Positions 8,750-17,291 of a stretch of 29,663 nt of DNA are shown piece by piece. Both the position numbers and the translations under genes were made by a program. This DNA is from JAJFUB01 sp964622325. Lineage in GTDB: Bacteria > Armatimonadota > Zipacnadia > Zipacnadales > UBA11051. The stretch's first letter is position 1. Each line of letters opens with the position of its first letter. The stretch is from contig CAZUOJ010000040.1 of NCBI GenBank assembly GCA_964622325.1, positions 1-29,663 on the forward strand, written 5' to 3'. The notes under the pieces are model-generated. The model worked only from the letters and a program-made list of their open reading frames with translations. It ran no database searches and was not told the origin of the DNA.

Positions 8750-10213
8750 TTACGATGGAGGGGCGGCAAATGTTCCCTCTCGACAAAGCTGCGCCGTGCG
8801 CTGCAGACGCCGAATCACAGTCTCTTGAGGAAGCAATTCCAGAAGATGAAACAGGCTGGGGCCAATCGGCGTTCCTGTCACAGCCGCCCGGAGAGGATGT
8901 ATCATCTCTGCAGCCTTCAGGCCGTGTTCAGCGGCTAATTGGCGGACAGCGGCTTCAATCGTTTCGGCATTCCATTCTTCCAAAGCGCTCAGGCGCTCCG
9001 CCAGAGCCACAAGCTTTCCCTCCGTATCCGGCCGCGCGAGCCATGACTCAATGGCGCGTGGCTCATATTCATAATCATCCGTGAAGAAATATCGCGCCCA
9101 TGTCGTGAAAGTTGTCAGCAGCCGCACCCGCTCCTTCATCAGCCCCACAACGCGCACAAGCCAGTGCCAGCGTTCGGGCGTCGGCTCGGCTTCAAAAAGG
9201 CCTGCTTCGCGCAAGAAAGGCAGCAGCCGCCGCGCTAATTCCTCATCGTCCAGGCGCTTGATATATTCGCCATTAATCCATTCCGCTTTTTCGGGATCAA
9301 ATACAGCGGGGGATTTGCTGCAGGCTTCCAGACTGAAGCGTTCAATAATCTGCTCGCGGGACAAAATCTCTTCCGTAGTGCCCGGCGACCAGCCTAATAA
9401 AGCCAGGAAATTAAACATTGCCTCAGGCAGATAGCCCTGCTGCTGATATTCCACAACGCTCACAGCGCCGTGGCGCTTGGACAATTTGGTGCGATCCGTG
9501 CCCAAAATAATCGGCAAATGCGCATATTGCGGCGACGGAAAGCCCAGCGCTTCCTGAAGCTGGAGATGTATCTGCGTGTTGGGCAAATGCTCCACGGCGC
9601 GAATAACATGCGTAATTTTCATCAAATAATCGTCCACGACAACAGCAAAATGATAGGTGGGGAAGCCCGATGTTTTGCAAATCACAGGATCGCCAACAAG
9701 AGCATTTTCATACACGACTTCGCCCTGAATTAAATCATTGATGATTGTTTTGCCGATTTCTTTCATCTTAAAGCGAATACAATAAGGTTTGCCTTCCTGG
9801 GGCTCGGCAGTGCGACAGCGGCCATCATAGCGAGGAGGCAGCCCCCGGGCCTGCATAATTTGCCGGCGCTCTTCTAATTCTTCAGGCGTGCAATAACAAC
9901 GATACGCCAGCCCTTTGTCCAAAAGCGTCTGCACATAATGTTGATAAATCTCCAGGCGTTCGGATTGAATGTAAGGGGCATAGGGCCCGCCAATGTCTGG
10001 GCCTTCATCCCATTCCAGCCCCAGCCATTTCAAGCCTCCGTAAATCACATCCAGGGCTTCCGGCGTGGAGCGCAATTCGTCTGTATCTTCAATGCGCAGG
10101 ATAAATTGGCCGCCTTCTTTGCGGGCGAACAGATAATTAAAGAGTGCTGTATGCACATTGCCAATATGCATAAAGCCTGTTGGGGAGGGAGCGAAACGCA
10201 CACGCACAGCCAT
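8750..10213 (-). CDS. gltX: Glutamyl-tRNA synthetase
   Basis: Class I aminoacyl-tRNA synthetase that charges tRNA-Glu with glutamate in the cytoplasm. From the ATG at 10213 the protein has 487 residues, normal for bacterial GluRS. The opening RFAPSPTGFMHIGN holds the HIGH-type motif as HIGN (16-19); the second catalytic motif KLSKR is at 243-247 within ILGTDRTKLSKRHG. A zinc-binding site like that of the E. coli enzyme is preserved: CYC (Cys106, Cys108) with Tyr129 and Cys133 in YDGRCR. Start choice: the ATGs at 10252 and 10225 would add residues before the canonical AVRVRFAPSPTG; GAGG abuts the 10225 ATG directly but sits 12 nt from the one at 10213. The gene is divergent from the paaK/ior unit, with a 22-bp palindrome just upstream. 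Whether it discriminates against tRNA-Gln cannot be told from this window. Confidence 0.95.
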   Translation of the reverse strand: MAVRVRFAPSPTGFMHIGNVHTALFNYLFARKEGGQFILRIEDTDELRSTPEALDVIYGGLKWLGLEWDEGPDIGGPYAPYIQSERLEIYQHYVQTLLDKGLAYRCYCTPEELEERRQIMQARGLPPRYDGRCRTAEPQEGKPYCIRFKMKEIGKTIINDLIQGEVVYENALVGDPVICKTSGFPTYHFAVVVDDYLMKITHVIRAVEHLPNTQIHLQLQEALGFPSPQYAHLPIILGTDRTKLSKRHGAVSVVEYQQQGYLPEAMFNFLALLGWSPGTTEEILSREQIIERFSLEACSKSPAVFDPEKAEWINGEYIKRLDDEELARRLLPFLREAGLFEAEPTPERWHWLVRVVGLMKERVRLLTTFTTWARYFFTDDYEYEPRAIESWLARPDTEGKLVALAERLSALEEWNAETIEAAVRQLAAEHGLKAAEMIHPLRAAVTGTPIGPSLFHLLELLPQETVIRRLQRTAQLCREGTFAAPPS

Positions 10214-10243
10214 TGTATGAATCATCCTCACAAGCAATGATGT

Positions 10244-10265
10244 AGGCGCCACGGCCGTGGCGCCT
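10244..10265. promoter_or_regulatory. Perfect 22-bp palindrome in the gltX 5' region
   Basis: The left arm AGGCGCCACGG (10244-10254) is followed immediately by its exact reverse complement CCGTGGCGCCT (10255-10265). It lies 31 nt upstream of the gltX start at 10213 and just above its ribosome binding site. No gene ends here on either strand, and no T-run follows in either direction, so a terminator role is unlikely. It may be an operator for a dimeric regulator or, if transcribed, a leader hairpin of gltX. Confidence 0.6.
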
Positions 10266-10521
10266 GTCCAGATAATCTTATTTTACAGGATTCTTTTAAA
10301 AGAAGCGAGAGGGGAAAAGCTAAAGGGGAAAAATCCAGTGCTGTCACAATACGCTAGCTTCCCGAAATTATTTATGCTAACAGGCGACACGCTCTCTTTG
10401 AGAAAATCCCTATCAAAATCAAAATCCCACATAAGCGAGATTCTTTCCGAAGGGATATGTCTGAAAGGGCTTGCCAGAAGGCCATAATTTGCGCTATCCT
10501 ATAAGGAAGAAAATTAAATAT

Positions 10522-10560
10522 GGAGGTGAAACGAAGGCTCTGTCGCAGAGCCTTCGTTTT
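10522..10560 (+). promoter_or_regulatory. SD followed by 14-bp terminator-like hairpin directly before the paaK1 start
   Basis: GGAGGTG (10522-10528) is followed by a perfect stem: AAACGAAGGCTCTG (10529-10542), loop TCG, CAGAGCCTTCGTTT (10546-10559), then T and the ATG at 10561. The linear distance from the GGAGG to the ATG is 34 nt, too far for initiation, but folding the hairpin brings them to about 3 unpaired nt plus the helix. Alternatively the stem plus TTTT is an attenuator-like terminator. Either way it is a leader element of the paaK/ior unit. Confidence 0.65.
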
Positions 10561-11859
10561 ATGTCTGATTATCTGGAAGCGGAATTTTATAGCAGGGCGC
10601 AGATTAGCCAGCTTCAAGAGGAGCGTCTGCCGCAGGCCGTGAGGCGAGCCGCTCAAGCGCCCTTTTATGCGCAGCGTTTTGCTGCGCTGCAGCTTGCGCC
10701 TGAGCGCATAAAGAGCCTGGCCGATTTGTCTTTATTGCCCTTTACAACAAAAGACGATCTGCGGGCCGCCATGCCTTATGGCTTGCTGGCTGTGCCGCGC
10801 GCACATGTCGTGAGAATGCATTATTCGTCCGGCACAACGGGCATGGCGACGGCTGTTTTCCACACAAGCCAGGATTTGCGTCTATGGGCAGAATGTGTAG
10901 CTCGAGGGATGCAGGGCGTGGGCGTGACAGCCAATGATGTTTTTCAAAATATGATGAGCTATGGGCTTTTCACAGGCGGCCTGGGCTTTCATTATGCGGC
11001 AGAATTAATCGGCTGTCTGACAATTCCGGCTGGCGCCGGACACACGGCGCGGCAAGTGCAATTGATGCGTGAATTTGGAACGACTGTCATCCACATCCTG
11101 CCATCCTACGCCTTGCGCGTAGCCCAATTTTGTCAAGAAAATGACATTGCGGTGGAGCGCGACTTGGCCCTCCGGATAGGCTTTGCTGGCGCGGAGCCCT
11201 TTTCGGAAAAAACACGACAACGCATTGAACAAGCGCTCCATATTAAGCTGTACAATTGCTATGGGCTTTCCGAAATGTGTGGGCCTGGCGTGGCCATGGA
11301 ATGTCCTGTCCAGGAAGGCCTGCATATTCGCGAAGATCATTATTTAGCAGAAATTATTGATCCGGAAACATTGCAGCCTGTCCCGGACGGCCAGCCCGGC
11401 GAGCTTGTTTTGACAAGTCTGACGCGGGAGGCGATGCCTCTTTTGCGTTATCGCACACGGGATGTGACACGCTTTTTGCTGGAGGCCTGTCCCTGTGGAC
11501 GGGCGCATCGGCGGATCGCGCCCATTATGGGAAGAACGGATGATATGCTTATCGTACGCGGCGTCAATTTTTATCCGCTCCAGGTGGAGCGCGTGCTAAT
11601 GAGCATTCCCGAAATTGGCAGCAATTATCTCATCCGTCTCAAAACCGTGCAGGAGATGGATGATATGATTGTAGAAGTGGAGCTGCGCCCTCAGCTCGCC
11701 TTTGACGATATGCGACGCCTGGAAGCCTTGCGCGAACATATTGTGGAACAATTACGACAGGAATTGCTGTTTACGCCCCGTGTAGAAATTCATCAGCCTA
11801 ACACGCTTCCTGTCAGCGACGGCAAGGCGGTGCGGGTGCTGGATGAGCGAACAAAATGA
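10561..11859 (+). CDS. paaK: Phenylacetate-CoA ligase family protein (copy 1)
   Basis: An AMP-forming aryl-acid CoA ligase of the PaaK type: arylacetate + ATP + CoA to arylacetyl-CoA + AMP + PPi. From the ATG at 10561 it has 432 residues, the family's usual size. The N-terminal 'QLxxLxxxxxxAxxxxPFY' region, the P-loop SSGTTG (89-94), the YGLSEMCGPGV segment, RTDDMLIVRGVNFYPLQVE and the C-terminal lysine in DGKAVRVLDER are all present. The P-loop is followed by MATAVFHT where classical PaaK has KPTVVGYT, so this copy has diverged more than the second one (14482-15786). A frame extension upstream to 10471 would read through the leader hairpin and has no family match, so it is rejected. It heads a unit with iorA, iorB, a second ligase and an ACT protein; the substrate is probably an aryl- or indole-acetate, which I infer from the neighbours. 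Confidence 0.87.
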   Translation: MSDYLEAEFYSRAQISQLQEERLPQAVRRAAQAPFYAQRFAALQLAPERIKSLADLSLLPFTTKDDLRAAMPYGLLAVPRAHVVRMHYSSGTTGMATAVFHTSQDLRLWAECVARGMQGVGVTANDVFQNMMSYGLFTGGLGFHYAAELIGCLTIPAGAGHTARQVQLMREFGTTVIHILPSYALRVAQFCQENDIAVERDLALRIGFAGAEPFSEKTRQRIEQALHIKLYNCYGLSEMCGPGVAMECPVQEGLHIREDHYLAEIIDPETLQPVPDGQPGELVLTSLTREAMPLLRYRTRDVTRFLLEACPCGRAHRRIAPIMGRTDDMLIVRGVNFYPLQVERVLMSIPEIGSNYLIRLKTVQEMDDMIVEVELRPQLAFDDMRRLEALREHIVEQLRQELLFTPRVEIHQPNTLPVSDGKAVRVLDERTK

Positions 11860-11955
11860 AGCTTAATTTTTGCCCCGCTCATGCCCAGCCAATCACTAAC
11901 AGATTTATGGGATGTGTCAGAAGCAGTTTGTTTGTCAAATTAAAAGAGATGTGAA

Positions 11956-13731
11956 ATGTCGGAAATGAGCCAGATAACTACACAGAGAAAAATTTTGCTT
12001 TCAGGAAATGAAGCCATTGCCCATGGCGCCTGGGCGGCAGGCTGCTCCTTTGGCAGCGGCTATCCGGGAACGCCGTCTTCAGAGATTTTGCCCGCTTTAA
12101 CAAAGCTGGGCGACGCGTATACGGAATGGGCTGTCAATGAAAAATGCGCCCTGGAAGCAGCCTCCGGCGCTTCCCTGACGGGGGCTCGTTGTCTCGTGAC
12201 AATGAAACATGTGGGACTCAATGTGGCGGCGGATCCCTTGTTTACGCTCTCTTATACAGGCGTAAACGGAGGAATAGTGATTGTGTCTGCCGATGATCCG
12301 GCCATGCACAGTTCACAAAATGAACAGGATAATCGGCATTATGCACGGGCGGCCAAAGTGCCGATGCTGGAGCCAGCCGATTCCCAGGAGGCTATGGATT
12401 TTACATATTTGGCTTTTGAATTAAGCGAGCGCTTCGATACGCCTGTGATTTTGCGTGTCACGACGCGCGTGTGTCATTCGGAAAGCCCTGTCATTGTTTC
12501 TGGCGAGCGCCGAACTGTATCGCCTGTTTCCTTGCCTGCGCCCCAGACGGAAAAATATGTGATGATCCCGGCGTTTGCCCGCAGGCGGCGCCAGCTGCTT
12601 CATCAGCGCCTCGCGGCTGTTCGGGCCTGGAATGAAAACAGCGCCGTGAATTGTCTTATTGAGGGCTCCCCTGAAATTGGCATTATTGCCGCGGGCGTGG
12701 CCTATCAATACGCGCGTGAAGCAGTGCCTCAGGCCAGCTTTTTGAAATTGGGCATGACATGGCCGCTGCCCGAACAACTTATTCGGAGCTTTGCCCAAAC
12801 TGTCCGCAAGCTATATGTGATAGAAGAGTTAGATCCCTTTTTGAGCGAAAGCATTCGGGCCTTGGGCCTCCGCGTGGAAACATTATCAGAGAGCCTGTAT
12901 GTGGGGGAGCTCAATCCCCAGCGGGTGCAAGCAGCGCTACTGGGCGGGGATGTCCCAGCCACAAAGGAACACGCCGATTTGCCTTTGCGGCCGCCGCAAT
13001 TGTGTGCGGGATGTCCTCATCGCGGCGTTTTTTATATTTTGCGTCGGCTCAAGCTCTATGTCACAGGCGACATCGGCTGTTATACGCTCGGCACATTGCC
13101 TCCGCTGCAGGCTCTGCACACCTGTTTGTGTATGGGCGCGGGCGTAGGCCAGTTGCATGGCATTCAGCAGGTGTGCGGCACACGGCAGCCCGTTGTGGCT
13201 GTGATAGGCGACTCGACATTTTTGCATAGTGGCGTTACAGGACTACTCAATATTGTATATAATCAAAGCGCTTCTGTTGTAATTATTCTGGACAATGGCA
13301 CAACGGCAATGACAGGAGGCCAGGATCATCCGGGCACAGGACGCACGCTCTCCGGGCGCCCGGGCAAACGCATTGATCTGGAAGCCCTGTGTCGGGGGAT
13401 AGGCGTTGATTTTGTTTGTACAGTCAATCCCCGCGATCTGGCTGCGACGGAAAAGGCTATTCGGGAGGCATTAGCTTATGAGGGGCCGGCTGTGATTATT
13501 GCGCGCGCGCCCTGTGTGCTTCAGCAGCGTCCTGAGAATAAGGCTTATCAGCTGGATGAAAGTTTATGTGTCCAGTGCGAGGCGTGCCTGCGTTTGGGCT
13601 GTCCGGCTATATATGTTTCAAAAACAGAAAATGAAAAACGACAGCCCCACATTGATCCCGTGCTGTGTGTGGGATGCAGCCTCTGTGCCCAAATCTGTCC
13701 CAAACAGGCGATTAAGGCACCTGATAGTTAA
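11956..13731 (+). CDS. iorA: Indolepyruvate ferredoxin oxidoreductase, alpha subunit
   Basis: Catalytic subunit of a cytoplasmic, oxygen-sensitive enzyme that oxidatively decarboxylates aryl-2-oxoacids (indolepyruvate, phenylpyruvate, hydroxyphenylpyruvate) to aryl-acetyl-CoA, passing electrons to ferredoxin. The 591-residue length is normal. Order of parts: an N-terminal pyruvate:ferredoxin oxidoreductase-type domain (LLSGNEAIAHGAWAAG, GYPGTPSSEI, WAVNEKCALEAASGAS); PQLCAGCPHRGVF; the thiamine diphosphate motif starting GDS at 418-420 and continuing to ILDNGTTAMTGGQDHPGTG; and two C-terminal [4Fe-4S] clusters, Cys538/541/544/549 and Cys571/574/577/581. All expected cysteines are present. The ribosome binding site is weak (AGAG). 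It lies 96 nt after the first ligase and 79 nt before iorB. Confidence 0.96.
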   Translation: MSEMSQITTQRKILLSGNEAIAHGAWAAGCSFGSGYPGTPSSEILPALTKLGDAYTEWAVNEKCALEAASGASLTGARCLVTMKHVGLNVAADPLFTLSYTGVNGGIVIVSADDPAMHSSQNEQDNRHYARAAKVPMLEPADSQEAMDFTYLAFELSERFDTPVILRVTTRVCHSESPVIVSGERRTVSPVSLPAPQTEKYVMIPAFARRRRQLLHQRLAAVRAWNENSAVNCLIEGSPEIGIIAAGVAYQYAREAVPQASFLKLGMTWPLPEQLIRSFAQTVRKLYVIEELDPFLSESIRALGLRVETLSESLYVGELNPQRVQAALLGGDVPATKEHADLPLRPPQLCAGCPHRGVFYILRRLKLYVTGDIGCYTLGTLPPLQALHTCLCMGAGVGQLHGIQQVCGTRQPVVAVIGDSTFLHSGVTGLLNIVYNQSASVVIILDNGTTAMTGGQDHPGTGRTLSGRPGKRIDLEALCRGIGVDFVCTVNPRDLAATEKAIREALAYEGPAVIIARAPCVLQQRPENKAYQLDESLCVQCEACLRLGCPAIYVSKTENEKRQPHIDPVLCVGCSLCAQICPKQAIKAPDS

Positions 13732-13810
13732 AAATTCGCAACAAGTCTGCCCAAAATTTTATGGCACGTATTCACAATCAGAAGAAGAGCTTATGTAGGA
13801 TAGGATGTAG

Positions 13811-14413
13811 ATGATTACGAATGTGCTTTTTTCTGGCGTAGGCGGACAGGGCCTTGTCACAGCTTCCCGCGTTTTAGCCGAGGCCTGTGTGCTTCAGGAC
13901 TGGCATATCAAAAAAAGCGAAATTCACGGCATGAGCCAGCGCGGCGGCAGCGTGGAAGTTCATTTGCGTTTTTCGCGGGAGGAAGAAGTTTTTTCGCCTG
14001 TGATTTCTCCGGGCGAGGCGCATTTTTTGCTGGGCTTTGAATTGCTGGAAGCCCTGCGCAGTCTGCCTTATTTGCGCCCTGAAGGCTCGTTGTTTTTGGA
14101 TCCGCGCCGCATTATCCCTGTATCTGTGACTTGGAGCGGCAGGCCGTATCCAGAGAATGCTTTGGAACGCCTCCAGGCCAGCGGGCGACGCCTTATTGTC
14201 GTCCCCGCGTCTGAAAAAGCGAAAGCTCTGGGGGATTTGCGTCTGGCGAACATCATCTTGTTGGGCGCAGCGGCCTTTAGCCTGGGCGTCGCTGTGGAAG
14301 CTCTGCAGGAAGCGATTAAGCGCACACTGAAGCCTCAGCTTCAGGCGCTGAATTTAGAGGCTTTATCGGCTGGCGTCTCCTTGGGAGCCCAGTGCGTGGC
14401 CAGCACTTCATAA
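13811..14413 (+). CDS. iorB: Indolepyruvate ferredoxin oxidoreductase, beta subunit
   Basis: The 200-residue gamma-type partner of the 2-oxoacid:ferredoxin oxidoreductase. It shows the family's opening VLFSGVGGQG (GVGGQG at 9-14), the SEIHGMSQRGGSVEVHLRF block typical of IorB and VorC-type subunits, and NIILLGAAAF in the second half. It binds with IorA to give the active enzyme and is thought to contact CoA. Start ATG at 13811 is preceded by GTAGGATAGGATG, a modest ribosome binding site. The gene follows iorA directly on the same strand and is followed 68 nt later by the second ligase, supporting a single transcript. Confidence 0.95.
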   Translation: MITNVLFSGVGGQGLVTASRVLAEACVLQDWHIKKSEIHGMSQRGGSVEVHLRFSREEEVFSPVISPGEAHFLLGFELLEALRSLPYLRPEGSLFLDPRRIIPVSVTWSGRPYPENALERLQASGRRLIVVPASEKAKALGDLRLANIILLGAAAFSLGVAVEALQEAIKRTLKPQLQALNLEALSAGVSLGAQCVASTS

Positions 14414-14481
14414 GACACACATGCGGCCAATTATGCATTGGGCGCTTTTTAATTTTCGCCGGCCGGTGGCGGAGGCAGAGA

Positions 14482-15786
14482 ATGATTTGGGATCCGAAAC
14501 ATGAATGCATGTCTGTTGAAGAGCGGCGGGCCCTGCAATTATTCCGTTTGCGCGAACAATTAGCGCGACTGTGGGCGCTGGTGCCATTTTATCGGGAGCG
14601 CTGGCGGGCAGCAGGCGTTACGCCAGATGAGGTGCAATCGCTGGATGATTTGCGCCGATTTCCTTTTACTGTTAAGGACGATTTGCGCGAAACATATCCC
14701 ACAGGGCTTTTTGCCACGCCTATGGAGGAAGTCGTGCGCATTCACGCCTCCAGCGGGACGACAGGCAAGCCTATTGTCGTCGGCTATACGAAAAGCGATA
14801 TTGAACAAATCTGGGCGGAGACAATGGCGCGCACGATTGCCTGTGGCGGCGGCACCTCCCGTGATATTTTACAGGTTGCTTACGGCTACGGGCTCTTCAC
14901 AGGAGGGCTGGGGCTGCATTACGGCGGCGAACGGCTGGGCTGTACGGTTATCCCGATGTCCGCGGGCAATACGGAGCGTCAATTATTGATGATGCAGGAT
15001 TTGGGCACGACAATCCTGGCCTGCACGCCCTCTTATGCCCTCACGCTGGCGGAAGCGGCCGCCGCAGCGGGTCTGGGGCCACAGGATTTTCGCCTCAAAG
15101 CCGGCTTGTTTGGAGCGGAGCCGTGGAGCGAAAGAGCGCGGGCGCTTGTGGAAGAAAAACTGGGATTGTCGGCTCATGACATCTATGGCCTGACGGAAAT
15201 CATTGGCCCCGGTGTTGCGGCTGAATGTGAATACAAGGGCAGCCTGCATATCTTTGATGATCATTTCTATCCGGAGATTATAGATCCGGAAACGCTGGAG
15301 CCGCTGCCGGAAGGCGAAGTCGGTGAGCTTGTCTTCACAACGCTCACAAAGCGCGCTTTTCCTGTAATACGCTTCCGCACCCGGGATTTGAGCGCCCTGT
15401 ATTATGAGCCCTGCCCGTGCGGGCGGACACATCCGCGGATGGCGCGGATTATGGGGCGCACGGATGATATGCTGATTATTCGCGGCGTGAATGTCTTTCC
15501 CTCACAAATTGAGCATGTCCTGATGGGCGTTGCGGGCGTGGAGCCTCATTATCAGCTTGTCTTGACAAAGGAAGGGCATCTGGACGCGCTCGAAGTGCGC
15601 GTGGAAGTCTCGCCGCAATTCTTCTCGGATACGATAGCCGGGCTGGAGCATCTGGAGAAACAGGTGGCCCAGCGTATTCATGCCGCTTTAGGCATACAGG
15701 TGAAGGTGCGGCTGGTGGAGCCACGGAGCCTGGAACGCAGCATCGGCAAAGCCAAACGCGTCGTGGATTTGCGATCAAAGGAGTGA
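14482..15786 (+). CDS. paaK: Phenylacetate-CoA ligase (copy 2)
   Basis: A 434-residue AMP-forming arylacetate-CoA ligase with canonical PaaK motifs: HASSGTTGKPIVVGYT (P-loop SSGTTG at 90-95), DIYGLTEIIGPGVA, GRTDDMLIIRGVNVFPSQIE and the C-terminal catalytic-type lysine in SIGKAKRVVDLR. The ATG at 14482 has GGAGG six nt upstream; the frame extends to 14392 but that would overlap iorB and has no family match. It shares most motifs and length with the first ligase of the unit, so the two look like paralogues, this one closer to classical PaaK. With IorAB it would interconvert aryl-acetyl-CoA and free arylacetate, either trapping the acid for oxidation or releasing it with ATP exchange. The next gene starts 5 nt after its stop, indicating translational coupling. 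Confidence 0.93.
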   Translation: MIWDPKHECMSVEERRALQLFRLREQLARLWALVPFYRERWRAAGVTPDEVQSLDDLRRFPFTVKDDLRETYPTGLFATPMEEVVRIHASSGTTGKPIVVGYTKSDIEQIWAETMARTIACGGGTSRDILQVAYGYGLFTGGLGLHYGGERLGCTVIPMSAGNTERQLLMMQDLGTTILACTPSYALTLAEAAAAAGLGPQDFRLKAGLFGAEPWSERARALVEEKLGLSAHDIYGLTEIIGPGVAAECEYKGSLHIFDDHFYPEIIDPETLEPLPEGEVGELVFTTLTKRAFPVIRFRTRDLSALYYEPCPCGRTHPRMARIMGRTDDMLIIRGVNVFPSQIEHVLMGVAGVEPHYQLVLTKEGHLDALEVRVEVSPQFFSDTIAGLEHLEKQVAQRIHAALGIQVKVRLVEPRSLERSIGKAKRVVDLRSKE

Positions 15787-15791
15787 AGGCG

Positions 15792-16244
15792 ATGTCTCCT
15801 GTCCCCCACATTGTCCAGCAAGTTTCTGTATTTCTGGAAAACAAGTCCGGGCGCCTGGCGGAAGTCTGCGCCACACTCGGCGCGGAGCAAATCAATATCC
15901 GCGCCTTATGCATTGCCGACACCTCAGATTTCGGTATTTTGCGCCTGATTGTCAATGATCCCTTCGCCGCCAGCCGTATTCTGCAGGAAGCGGGCTTTTC
16001 TGTGGGCCTGACTTCTGTTATTGCCTTGTTGGTTCCGGATCGCCCCGGCGGCTTGGGGGAAGTACTTAAAGTCCTGGAGGCGGCGCAGATTAATGTCGAA
16101 TACATGTATGCCTTTTGTGTGCGGCGGGGGGATGAAGCGATTGTAATCTTTCGCGTGGCGGATGAGGCGCTGGAGCGCACTATCGCGGCCTTGCAACAGG
16201 CGCATATTGGCATCCTCCCCGCCGAAGAAGTCTATGCCCTGTAA
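15792..16244 (+). CDS. Tandem ACT-domain protein
   Basis: A small cytoplasmic protein of 150 residues made of two ACT domains, roughly 5-70 (QQVSVFLENKSGRLAEVC...) and 72-145 (VIALLVPDRPGGLGEVLKVLE...). Each repeat has the beta-alpha-beta pattern with the 'PGxLaev' turn where ACT domains bind amino acids or other small effectors. There is no enzymatic domain, so it is likely a sensor or regulatory partner; the same kind of stand-alone tandem-ACT protein is known beside ior and paaK genes in other anaerobes and archaea, which suggests that it responds to an aromatic amino acid or product of this pathway (inference). The ATG at 15792 sits 8 nt after AAAGGAG; the GTG at 15783 that overlaps the ligase stop has worse spacing. 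Last gene of the unit, followed by a terminator. Confidence 0.9.
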   Translation: MSPVPHIVQQVSVFLENKSGRLAEVCATLGAEQINIRALCIADTSDFGILRLIVNDPFAASRILQEAGFSVGLTSVIALLVPDRPGGLGEVLKVLEAAQINVEYMYAFCVRRGDEAIVIFRVADEALERTIAALQQAHIGILPAEEVYAL

Positions 16245-16442
16245 ATCCCCATGGCTTACATGATCTATGTTTTTGTATTTTTTCAATATAAAAATCACTT
16301 CTTTTGGGAAAAGCCAGGAAAATTTCTGGCTAAGAAAAGAAGCACAGATATCAAAGCCCCCTAGAGGCACAAAAAGAAAGCCAGAGGCCCCGCCTGACAT
16401 ATTCCATATCCAGTGGAGGAGCTTTCTTCTCCAGAGGAAACA

Positions 16443-16481
16443 AAAAGTCCCAGCGCCTTGTAGAGAAGGGCTGGGACTTTT
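16443..16481. terminator. Bidirectional intrinsic terminator between the ACT gene and the pilin gene
   Basis: AAAAGTCCCAGC (16443-16454) pairs perfectly with GCTGGGACTTTT (16470-16481); an inner CCTT/AAGG helix with a one-base offset shortens the loop. On the minus strand the stem ends in T5, on the plus strand in TTTT. It lies between converging stops at 16244 and 16537 and serves both. The rest of 16245-16536 shows no gene. Confidence 0.8.
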
Positions 16482-16536
16482 GGGATTGGCCAGCTTTTAA
16501 GGCAATTTCAGTCTCGGGAAAGCAGAAAGCCTGAAA

Positions 16537-17205
<669 letters not shown>

Positions 17206-17248
17206 TTAAAGGACCTCCTCGTAAGAATGTTGGGGGAAAATTTTTGTA

Positions 17249-17277
17249 ATCTTAACAGACCGAAAATGTCCCGTCAA
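17249..17277 (-). promoter_or_regulatory. Sigma70-type promoter of the pilin gene
   Basis: On the minus strand TTGACG (complement of 17272-17277) and TAAGAT (complement of 17249-17254) are separated by exactly 17 nt. Transcription would start near 17242, giving a 5' leader of roughly 36 nt with the AGGAGG site. The -35 hexamer falls inside a short inverted repeat, AAAATGT/ACATTTT (17263-17283). Confidence 0.6.
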
Positions 17278-17291
17278 CATTTTTGTCCGAG

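Larger units (their letters stand above)
10214..10560. other. Divergent intergenic region between gltX and paaK1
   Basis: 347 nt with no credible gene. It holds the perfect palindrome 10244-10265 next to the gltX start and the hairpin 10529-10559 next to the paaK1 start. Between them is AT-rich sequence that must carry the two promoters; TTGCCA (10471-10476) and TATCCT (10495-10500) with 18-nt spacing are a weak plus-strand candidate. Confidence 0.5.

Noticed and set aside
10244..10265. Intrinsic terminator reading of the palindrome
   Set aside because: No T-run on either strand and no upstream gene on either strand that would end here.
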